From Streptomyces virginiae (GTDB lineage: Bacteria; Actinomycetota; Actinomycetes; Streptomycetales; Streptomycetaceae), in contig NZ_JOAK01000009.1 in assembly GCF_000720455.1 (NCBI RefSeq), positions 62,001 through 126,000 on the forward strand: a stretch of 64,000 nucleotides of DNA, read 5' to 3'. Within the stretch, counting starts at the first letter, position 1. Each line of letters starts with the position of its first letter. Shown here piece by piece: positions 57,739 through 64,000 of this stretch. The position numbers and the translations under genes were made by a program. Under the pieces are notes generated by a model. It saw only the letters and a list, made by a program, of their open reading frames with translations, had not been told where the DNA came from and did not search any database.

Positions 57739-58967
57739 ACCGTGGGGACGCGCGGGCCGACGCACACGACGTACGGACCGACGTACGGGTGGACGTGCTG
57801 GTCGTCGGCGCCGGCCCCGCCGGACTGGCCCTGGCCACCCGGCTGGCGCATGCGGGCGCCGGCCGGATCGAGGTACTGGAACGCGAGCAGTACGCGGGCG
57901 GCATACCGCGCCACCTCCACCACGGCGGCTTCGGCCGGCCACCGCGCCCCTGGCTGCACGGGCCCCGGTACGCGGAGCGGGCGGTACGGGCGGCCGTCGC
58001 CGCCGGCGCCGCGGTCCGCACCGGCGTCACGGCCACCGGGTGGGCCGGCCCCCTCTCCCTGGAGACCACGAGCCCGGCGGGCCTGGAGAGGATCACGGCC
58101 CGGGCCGTCGTCCTCGCCACCGGCGCCCGGGAACGCCCGCGCAGCGCCCGGCTCGTCCCCGGCTCACGTCCGCAGGGCGTGCTGACCACCGGGGAGCTGC
58201 TCCGGTCGGTCCACGAGCACGGACTGCCCGTCGGCCGACGGGCAGTCGTGGTGGGCGCCGAGCCCGTGGCCCGCCACGCGGCCGCCGTGCTGCGCGGGGC
58301 GGGCGCGCACGTGGTGGCGATGATCACGGAGGCCCCCCGGGCCGCCGCCGTCCCGGGGGTCCCGCTGCTCACGCAGACCACCGTCGGCGAACTGCGCGGC
58401 CGCGGCCGCCCGACCGGCCTGGTCATCCACCACCGCGACGGCCGGACGGGCCTGCTCACCTGCGACACCGTGGTCTTCACCGGCGACTGGATCCCCGACC
58501 ACGAACTGGCCCGCCGCGGCGGCGTCCCCCTCGACCCCGGCACCCGGGGCCCCCGCGTGGACGCCTCCTTCCGCACGGCGGCGCCCGGCGTCTTCGCCGT
58601 CGGCAACGCCCTCCACGGCATCGAACGCGCGGCCACCGCGGCCGGGGAGGGAGCCGCCGCGGCGGCCCCCGTACTCGCCCACCTCGCGGGTGCCCCCTGG
58701 CCCGAGCCCGGCCCGCCGCTGGAGGTCCGGGCCCCGCTCCTGTGGGTGACGCCGAACCGGATCACGGACACCTCCGGGCGGCCCCTGCTGCTGCGCCCCG
58801 CCGAAGCCGTCACCGCCCCCGTGGTCACGGTCACCCAGGACGGCCGGCCGCTGTGGCGGCGACGCTTCCCTGGCCCGGCGTCCCCGTCCCGTTCCCTGCG
58901 CCTGCCGCCGCACTGGACGGCCCGCGTCGACCGCACCGGCGGCCCGGTCGTGCTGGCCCTGGGCTGA
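57735..58967 (+). CDS. NAD(P)/FAD-dependent oxidoreductase (GlpB/HcnB-like partner)
   Basis: 410 residues, GTG in a 4-bp overlap. Two dinucleotide folds: Val-Val-Gly-Ala-Gly-Pro-Ala-Gly near residue 25 for FAD and Ala-Val-Val-Val-Gly-Ala-Glu-Pro-Val-Ala near 180, with Leu-Ala-Thr-Gly-Ala-Arg-Glu-Arg-Pro between them. 'GVFAVGNALHG' near 300 closes the FAD site. The C-terminal ~90 residues have no redox cysteines. Combined with the BFD-bearing dehydrogenase it likely forms a membrane-free electron-transfer complex oxidising the kinase product. Confidence 0.83.
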   Translation: MNRGDARADAHDVRTDVRVDVLVVGAGPAGLALATRLAHAGAGRIEVLEREQYAGGIPRHLHHGGFGRPPRPWLHGPRYAERAVRAAVAAGAAVRTGVTATGWAGPLSLETTSPAGLERITARAVVLATGARERPRSARLVPGSRPQGVLTTGELLRSVHEHGLPVGRRAVVVGAEPVARHAAAVLRGAGAHVVAMITEAPRAAAVPGVPLLTQTTVGELRGRGRPTGLVIHHRDGRTGLLTCDTVVFTGDWIPDHELARRGGVPLDPGTRGPRVDASFRTAAPGVFAVGNALHGIERAATAAGEGAAAAAPVLAHLAGAPWPEPGPPLEVRAPLLWVTPNRITDTSGRPLLLRPAEAVTAPVVTVTQDGRPLWRRRFPGPASPSRSLRLPPHWTARVDRTGGPVVLALG

Positions 58968-59117
58968 CACGCACAGGGCCGACGCGTCCCCTTTTCCGTC
59001 TGTTCCTCCGAAGGTCACCTCGACCGCGGATGGGTCGCCGAGCTGCGGGCAGGCGCCCACTGCCGTCACACGCGGCGACTCGGCCCCGCAGGCCACACAC
59101 GAAACCGGAGGTACACG

Positions 59118-59804
59118 GTGTCCAGTACGACCTTCACTCCGGGCACACCGACTCCGGGCCTGATCGCCCTCCCGGGTGTGTACCGGCCCCAGGCGGACAC
59201 CCGGTTCCTCGCCGAGGCACTCGCCCACGAGGACCTGGGCCCCGGGCGCGACGTGCTGGAGATCGGTACGGGCACCGGCGCGCTCGCCCTGCACGCCGCG
59301 GACCGGGGCGCCCTGGTCACCGCGGTCGACGTCTCCTGGCCCGCCCTGCTCACGGCCCGCCTGAACGCCCTGCGCCGGCGACTTCCGCTGCGCCTCCTGC
59401 ACGGCGACTTCGCCGCACGCACCGCCGGCCGCCGCTTCGACCTGGTCTTCGCGAACCCGCCGTACGTCCCCGCCCCCGGGGACGGGCCGCCCTCGCACGG
59501 GCCGGAGCGGGCCTGGGACGCGGGCCCCGACGGCCGCGCCGTCATCGACCGGATCTGCGCGAGGGCCCCGGCGCTGCTGCGGGCCGGCGGCTCCCTGCTC
59601 ATGGTGCATTCGGGGATGTGCGGGGCGGAGGAGACCGTCGACCGGCTGTCCGGGGCGGGCCTGACCGCCGGGGTCACGGCGAGGACCGTCGTGCCGTGGG
59701 GCCCCGTCCTGCGCGGACGGCGGACCTGGCTGGAGCGGAGGGCGCTGGCGGCCCCGCACGAGGAGTGGGAAGAGCTGGTGATCATCCGTGCCGTGTCCGT
59801 CTGA
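59118..59804 (+). CDS. HemK/PrmC-like class I methyltransferase
   Basis: 228 residues; GTG with CGGAGG ribosome site. SAM-binding motif Leu-Glu-Ile-Gly-Thr-Gly-Thr-Gly-Ala, Val-Thr-Ala-Val-Asp-Val-Ser, and the catalytic 'FANPPYVP' (NPPY) motif of N5-glutamine and amino methyltransferases. This N-terminally short form (no helical release-factor-binding domain) resembles HemK2/MTQ2-type enzymes rather than PrmC. It starts a tightly packed four-gene operon with CDGSH, diiron oxidase and flavin reductase genes. Confidence 0.85.
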   Translation: MSSTTFTPGTPTPGLIALPGVYRPQADTRFLAEALAHEDLGPGRDVLEIGTGTGALALHAADRGALVTAVDVSWPALLTARLNALRRRLPLRLLHGDFAARTAGRRFDLVFANPPYVPAPGDGPPSHGPERAWDAGPDGRAVIDRICARAPALLRAGGSLLMVHSGMCGAEETVDRLSGAGLTAGVTARTVVPWGPVLRGRRTWLERRALAAPHEEWEELVIIRAVSV

Positions 59805-60030
59805 CAGCGCCGCCACCCCCGCCCGGCGGGTGTCCGTGGACCCGCAGGGCCCCGTCCTGGTCGAGGGACCGGTCGAGATCGCCCTCGACGACGGGACCGT
59901 CGTGCGGTCCGACCGGTTCATGGTCGCGGTGTGCACCTGCCGTCGCAGCCGCACGTACCCGTGGTGCGACACCAGCCACCGCCCCCGCGAACGAGCCGCT
60001 TCGACGAACGAGGACGGGAACCCCCGATGA
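59788..60030 (+). CDS. CDGSH-type iron-sulfur protein
   Basis: 80 residues from GTG 59788, overlapping the methyltransferase gene by 17 bp. It carries the [2Fe-2S] CDGSH signature: Cys-x-Cys in Val-Cys-Thr-Cys-Arg, then Pro-Trp-Cys-Asp-Thr-Ser-His with the His ligand. CDGSH proteins shuttle electrons or clusters. Overlap with the next gene (ATGA) suggests it works directly with the diiron enzyme. Confidence 0.9.
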   Translation: MPCPSDSAATPARRVSVDPQGPVLVEGPVEIALDDGTVVRSDRFMVAVCTCRRSRTYPWCDTSHRPRERAASTNEDGNPR

Positions 60031-61082
60031 CAGCAGGCGACCACCGGAACACGACGACGACGGCCACGGCGACGGCGACGAGGCCGGGAACCGGCCCCGG
60101 CCTGGCCGGGGCGCGCGGCGAGCTGTCCGCCGCCGTGATCCGGGCCCTCCGGTCGGGCGGCCCACCCGCCTACGCCCCCGCATCCGTACTCCGCGCCGAC
60201 CCGTGGGGCGAGGACCTGCACCTCGCCCTCTACCTCCTCTACGAACTGCACTACGCAGGCTTCGACCGGGTCGACGACGAACGCGAATGGGACCCCGACC
60301 TGCTGCGGCTGCGGCAGGACGCCGAAGCCCGCTTCCTGCACGCCCTGCGCACCGAGCTGGCCGACGGGCCCCGGACCGTCGAGGACGCCTTCGCCCCGCT
60401 GCTCGTCGAGCCCGTGGACCTCTCCGCAAGCCTCAGCCACCGGCTGCAGACCGACGGCGAGCTGTGGCAGCTGCGCGAGTACGCGGCCCTGCGCTCCCTC
60501 TACCACCTCAAGGAGGCCGACCCGCACGCCTGGGTCATCCCCCGGCTGACCGGCCGCGCCAAGGCCGCGATGGTCGCCATCGAATACGACGAGTTCGGCG
60601 CCGGCCGCGCCGACCGCATCCACGCACGGCTCTTCGCCGAGCTGATGGCCGACCTCCGGCTGGACCCCACGTACGGCCGGTACCTGGAGCAGGCGCCGGC
60701 CCCCCTGCTCGCGACCGTCAACCTGATGTCCCTCTTCGGCCTGCACCGGGCCCTGCGCGGCGCCCTCGTCGGCCACTTCGCATGCGTCGAGGTCACTTCC
60801 TCACCCGGCTCCCGCCGCCTCGCCAGGGCCATGCGGCGCTGCGGGGCGGGGCCCGCGGCCGAACGCTTCTACACCGAGCACGTGGAGGCCGACGCCGTCC
60901 ACGAACAGGTCGTACGCCACGAGGTGATCGGCGGCCTGCTGGCCGACGAACCGGACCTGGAGGCAGACGTCGCCTTCGGGTGCGCGGCCACCGTCCTGGT
61001 GGAGGACCGGCTCGCCGACCACATCCGACGGGCGTGGAACCGGGGCGACAGCGCACTGCGCACCCCGCTGCCGGAGCTGTGA
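60027..61082 (+). CDS. Heme-oxygenase-like diiron enzyme (iron-containing redox enzyme family)
   Basis: 351 residues, all-helical. The N-terminal ~25 residues are Thr/Ala low complexity. Candidate metal ligands of the HDO fold are Glu and His in Lys-Glu-Ala-Asp-Pro-His (~162-167), Glu in Ile-Glu-Tyr-Asp-Glu-Phe-Gly (~186-189), His in Arg-Ile-His-Ala (~199), and the Glu/His/Asp/His set in 'EHVEADAVHE' (~284-293). Characterised HDOs perform N-oxygenation or C-C cleavage of amino acids and fatty acids. Pairing with a CDGSH protein and a flavin reductase gives a plausible self-contained electron chain. Substrate unknown. Confidence 0.82.
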   Translation: MTAGDHRNTTTTATATATRPGTGPGLAGARGELSAAVIRALRSGGPPAYAPASVLRADPWGEDLHLALYLLYELHYAGFDRVDDEREWDPDLLRLRQDAEARFLHALRTELADGPRTVEDAFAPLLVEPVDLSASLSHRLQTDGELWQLREYAALRSLYHLKEADPHAWVIPRLTGRAKAAMVAIEYDEFGAGRADRIHARLFAELMADLRLDPTYGRYLEQAPAPLLATVNLMSLFGLHRALRGALVGHFACVEVTSSPGSRRLARAMRRCGAGPAAERFYTEHVEADAVHEQVVRHEVIGGLLADEPDLEADVAFGCAATVLVEDRLADHIRRAWNRGDSALRTPLPEL

Positions 61083-61597
61083 CGGACCGAGAGGGGCCGG
61101 AGGTCACCGTGGCGGAACTGGACGAGTTCACCGACGTGCTCGACTACCCGATGTACGTGGTCACGACGGCGGCCGGGGACCGGCGGGCCGGCTGCCTGGT
61201 GGGCTTCGCCTCCCAGTGCTCCATCGACCCGCCCCTTTTCATGGTGTGGCTCTCCAAGGCCAACCACACCTACACGGTCGCCCGGACGGCCACCCACCTC
61301 GCGGTGCACGCCCTGCGCGAGGACCAGAAGGACACCGCAGAACTCTTCGGCAGCCGGACCGGGGACGACACCGACAAGTTCGCGCACCTCGCATGGCACC
61401 GGTCGCCCCACGCCCCCGCGCCGATCCTGGACGACGCCGCCGCCTGGTTCCTCGGCCGGATCGAAACGCGCGTCGACGGCGGAGACCACGTCGGATTCCT
61501 CGTCGAGCCCGTCGACGCCGGCCGGCCGGGCCCCGAACGGCCGTCCCTGCTGCTCCTCGGCGACGTCGTGGACCTCACGCCCGGCCACCCGGCCTGA
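61079..61597 (+). CDS. Flavin reductase-domain protein
   Basis: 172 residues, GTG in a GTGA overlap. FMN-binding split barrel of the flavin reductase-like family: Met-Tyr-Val-Val-Thr-Thr, 'GCLVGFASQCSIDPP' and Val-Trp-Leu-Ser-Lys-Ala-Asn-His-Thr-Tyr, then a Leu-Gly-Arg-Ile-Glu strand. It probably reduces flavin with NAD(P)H to feed the preceding diiron/iron-sulfur pair. A short hairpin, GGCGGA-AA-TCCGCC (61600-61613), follows the stop. Confidence 0.85.
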   Translation: MTDREGPEVTVAELDEFTDVLDYPMYVVTTAAGDRRAGCLVGFASQCSIDPPLFMVWLSKANHTYTVARTATHLAVHALREDQKDTAELFGSRTGDDTDKFAHLAWHRSPHAPAPILDDAAAWFLGRIETRVDGGDHVGFLVEPVDAGRPGPERPSLLLLGDVVDLTPGHPA

Positions 61598-61599
61598 CA

Positions 61600-61613
61600 G
61601 GCGGAAATCCGCC
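61600..61613 (+). terminator. Short hairpin after flavin reductase gene
   Basis: GGCGGA (61600-61605) and TCCGCC (61608-61613) form a 6-bp stem with a 2-nt loop right after the stop. It is short and may only partly terminate. Confidence 0.3.
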
Positions 61614-61752
61614 GCCGCGCCCCGGCGGGTCCACGACGCCGGCGCGGCCGCACGCCCGAAGGCCCCGCCCTCCTTTTGCGGCCCCCACCGACCGCGCCGA
61701 GACTGAACCCGCGTGTGATCAGCCAACCGACGAACGGACGATGGGAGAAGAC

Positions 61753-62082
61753 ATGTCCGAATACGGGAACGGATTCGCCTGCGAGGCCGGTGCCGATGAC
61801 TTCACGGCCACGGCCCACCGGGGCGGCAAGGACGGCCGCCGGGTCACGGTGAAGGGCACGTGCGCGTGCCGGACCCCCGGCTACCGGCTCAAACTGATCC
61901 TCGCGTCACCGCCGTTCTTCCCCAACGAACTCCACCTGGAGCTGACCGAGGAACCGCCGACCGGAACCGTCACCCAGGTCATCACCCCCACGGACGTGGA
62001 AGGCGAGTTCGATATCGGCGACGAGGTCGAACGCGTCGTCATCGTCAACCGCGACATCACCGTGCTCGTCAAGGAGGGATGA
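61753..62082 (+). CDS. Small hypothetical protein
   Basis: 109 residues from ATG 61753, preceded by GGAGAAG; ATG 61741 (four codons longer) contains that ribosome site and is less likely. Beta-rich, acidic and soluble: an N-terminal Phe-Ala-Cys-Glu-Ala, Gly-Thr-Cys-Ala-Cys-Arg-Thr-Pro-Gly-Tyr in the middle, and a C-terminal alternation of Val/Ile and charged residues. The Cys-x-Cys might bind metal, but this is speculative. No family recognised. Confidence 0.6.
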   Translation: MSEYGNGFACEAGADDFTATAHRGGKDGRRVTVKGTCACRTPGYRLKLILASPPFFPNELHLELTEEPPTGTVTQVITPTDVEGEFDIGDEVERVVIVNRDITVLVKEG

Positions 62083-62162
62083 GCCCCGGCACCCCCCGGG
62101 CCCCGCCGCACCGCTGACATCCGGTCAGGCGGGGCCGTCACCTCGCCGCCCCGGGTACCGAA

Positions 62163-62180
62163 TTCACCCGCACGGGTGAA
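62163..62180. promoter_or_regulatory. 18-bp perfect palindrome upstream of P-loop/TPR gene
   Basis: TTCACCCG-CA-CGGGTGAA (8-2-8) lies 35 bp before ATG 62215. It may be an operator. It could also act as a terminator for the small gene ending at 62082, but the lack of a T tract and closeness to the next start favour a regulatory site. Confidence 0.4.
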
Positions 62181-62214
62181 AATGGGGGCCGGGTGCGGAC
62201 GTGTGGGGGGCGGC

Positions 62215-64000
62215 ATGCCGGTGTTGCTCGTACGAGAGAACGGCCGGGTGCGCGGCTGGCCGGCCTACCTGGGCGCGGTCGCCCTGGGCGCCGCGGCCCT
62301 GGCCCTGGCCTCGGTGTGGACCAGCGGGGCGTGGGCCACGGGCATCGGCGCAGCCGTCACCACCTTCTCCGGGCTCGTCGCCGAACGGCTGCAGCCGCAG
62401 CGCGGGTCGGCCGCAGGCGCGGACACCGCCCGGGCCGGAGGCGGCGCACTGCTGCGCACCGCCGAGGGGCGGATCCCCTCGCTGCGGCAGGTGGACCGCC
62501 CCGAACTGGCCGGCGCCCACCACGCGGACGGGCACCCCGCCGACGGCAGCCGGACTCCGGGCGCGGCCCCCGCGTACATCCGCCGCGACGTCGAACCCCA
62601 GCTGCGCGAAGCCCTCGGCCGGGCCGGATTCGTCCTGCTGGTGGGCGAGTCCACCGCCGGCAAGTCCCGGCTCGCCCACGAAGTGGCCCGGGCGCTCTTC
62701 CCCCGGCACGCCTTCGTCCGCCCGCTGGGCAGGGCCGCGCTCCCACAGGCGCTGCGGGTGGCCGGCACCCGGCGGCGGGCCGTGCTGTGGCTGGACGACC
62801 TGGAGGAGTTCCTCGGCGCGGACGGACTCACGACCGCCATGCTGGCCGCCCTGTCGGCACCGGTGCCGGGCCGCCGGGTGGTGCTGGCGACCATGCGCAC
62901 ACAGGAGTTCCGGCGCTTCGACGCCCGCGAGGAGAGCCGCCTGACGGGCTCCGACCGGGACGCCTGGCGCACCCAGCGGGACGTGCTCCGGCAGGCGCAG
63001 GTGGTACGGCTGGCCCGGCACTGGTCGGCCGAGGAGCGCCGGCGGGCCGCCGCCCACACGCAGGACCCGAGGATCGTCGCGGCGCTGCGGGCCGGAGAGC
63101 GCTTCGGCATCGCGGAAGTCCTCGCGGCCGGACCTGAGTTGCTCGCGAACTGGCACGACGCCTGGACACCCGGCGCCAACCCGCGCGGCGCGGCCGTGGT
63201 CGCCGCCGCCGTGGACTGTCGGCGGGCCGGGCTGCGCAGCCCGGTGAGCCGCGACCGGCTGCGCGAACTGCACCGGCCCTACCTGCTGGAGCGCGGCGGC
63301 GGCGACCTCCAGCCGGAACCCTTCGACGACGCGATGAACTGGGCCTGCACCGCGGTCTACGCCACCAGCGGCCTGCTCATCGGCAACTACACCCAGGGGT
63401 ACACGGCCTTCGACTACCTGCTGGGCGCCCCCGGTCTGGCCCCGGTCCCCGAGCACCTGTGGCAGTCCCTCGTCGCCAGGGTCTCGGCCGCCGAGGCCTA
63501 CGACATGGGCCTGCTGGCCCATCAGGAAGGGCGGCCCAGGAGGGCCGCCGAGGCGCTCTCCCGGGCCCGGCTGGGCGGGGTCCCCGGCGCAGACTTCCTG
63601 CTCGCCATCACGGTCGGGGACGCGGGCCGGCCGCGCCGGGCCGCCGCCGACCTCGCGGGGATCACCCGGCGGCGCGAGGACCGGCTGGGACCCGGCCACC
63701 CCGACACCCTCGCCGCCCGCCACCAGTTGGCCTTCTTCACCGGGGAGGCCGGCAACCCGCACGCCGCGGCCGGGCGGTTCGCCGCACTGGCCGCGGACGC
63801 GGCGTCCGTCCTCGGAGCCGACCACCCGGACACCCTCGCGGCCCGTCACGAACTGGCCTACTTCACCGGTGAGTCGGGCGCCCCGGCCGAGGCGGCCCGT
63901 CAGCTGGCCCGGCTGCTCGCCGACCGGCTGCGGGTACAGGGCCCCGACGACCCCCAGGTGCTGGCCACCCGGCGCAGCCTGATCTGGTACCGGGCCGGCG
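62215..64000 (+). CDS. P-loop ATPase with TPR repeats, C-terminus beyond window
   Basis: At least 595 codons without a stop, running off the window. ATG 62215 follows a G-run; GTG 62203 and ATG 62182 are in-frame alternatives. Residues ~16-55 hold one or two hydrophobic segments, ~140-150 a Walker A loop (Gly-Glu-Ser-Thr-Ala-Gly-Lys-Ser-Arg), then Ala-Val-Leu-Trp-Leu-Asp-Asp as Walker B. From ~480 there are TPR-type repeats with Gly-x-x-His-Pro-Asp-Thr-Leu-Ala-Ala-Arg-His-x-Leu-Ala, recurring at ~45 residues. Resembles actinomycete STAND/TPR signalling proteins. Role unknown. Confidence 0.75.
   Translation, partial: MPVLLVRENGRVRGWPAYLGAVALGAAALALASVWTSGAWATGIGAAVTTFSGLVAERLQPQRGSAAGADTARAGGGALLRTAEGRIPSLRQVDRPELAGAHHADGHPADGSRTPGAAPAYIRRDVEPQLREALGRAGFVLLVGESTAGKSRLAHEVARALFPRHAFVRPLGRAALPQALRVAGTRRRAVLWLDDLEEFLGADGLTTAMLAALSAPVPGRRVVLATMRTQEFRRFDAREESRLTGSDRDAWRTQRDVLRQAQVVRLARHWSAEERRRAAAHTQDPRIVAALRAGERFGIAEVLAAGPELLANWHDAWTPGANPRGAAVVAAAVDCRRAGLRSPVSRDRLRELHRPYLLERGGGDLQPEPFDDAMNWACTAVYATSGLLIGNYTQGYTAFDYLLGAPGLAPVPEHLWQSLVARVSAAEAYDMGLLAHQEGRPRRAAEALSRARLGGVPGADFLLAITVGDAGRPRRAAADLAGITRRREDRLGPGHPDTLAARHQLAFFTGEAGNPHAAAGRFAALAADAASVLGADHPDTLAARHELAYFTGESGAPAEAARQLARLLADRLRVQGPDDPQVLATRRSLIWYRAG

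Overview
The window is very GC-rich with strong third-position GC, many GTG starts, frequent 4-bp ATGA/GTGA gene overlaps, rare in-frame TTA codons and SARP/NB-ARC regulators. This points to an actinomycete, most likely Streptomyces or a close relative such as Kitasatospora. No rRNA, tRNA, CRISPR array or intact insertion sequence was recognised.

Layout. (1) 1-7334: end of a glycan or exopolysaccharide operon on the + strand (glycosyltransferase tail, polytopic membrane protein, two GT4 glycosyltransferases, Wzx-like flippase, polysaccharide pyruvyl transferase), closed by hairpins and a convergent secreted glycoside hydrolase (7441-8646). (2) 8942-45482: a nonribosomal peptide cluster. An XRE/NB-ARC regulator is followed by a tightly overlapping four-gene cassette: both subunits of a B12-dependent glutamate-mutase-like enzyme, an anticodon-domain-less class II aaRS paralogue resembling archaeal asparagine synthetase, and a stand-alone glutamate-synthase-like FMN barrel. 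Then come NRPS1 (A-T-C-A-T), NRPS2 (C-A-T-C), NRPS3 (A-T, Gln-like code), a type II thioesterase, a P450, an MbtH protein, a SyrP-like Fe(II)/2-oxoglutarate oxygenase and a large NRPS4 (C-A-T-C-A-T-C-A-T-C-A-T-TE), then an MFS exporter and a DDAH-family hydrolase. Domain counts (8 A, 8 T, 7 C, 1 TE, no E) fit a colinear, non-acylated octapeptide.

NRPS4 is split in this sequence by a frameshifting deletion near 34778. A second, in-frame deletion sits near 37852. Both begin at the end of the same 99-bp perfect repeat, which suggests repeat collapse during assembly rather than a real lesion.

(3) 45672-51939: a small secreted peptide, a large SARP-NB-ARC-TPR activator carrying a TTA codon, a divergent nucleotidyltransferase-like gene behind a textbook-like SARP heptamer array, and a PAP2-type membrane protein. 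(4) 51998-64000: an amino-acid permease, a TTA-containing hypothetical gene, a polyol/glycerol-type operon (FGGY kinase, FAD/BFD dehydrogenase, FAD oxidoreductase), a redox operon (methyltransferase, CDGSH protein, heme-oxygenase-like diiron enzyme, flavin reductase), a small hypothetical gene and the start of a P-loop/TPR protein running off the window.

Working model (inference): glutamate is rearranged to 3-methylaspartate, perhaps amidated to a 3-methylasparagine-type residue. A carrier-bound Gln-like residue may be hydroxylated by the P450 and/or the 2OG oxygenase. The eight-module line then builds a peptide exported by the MFS protein, with bldA/SARP control likely. I could not assign a known product.
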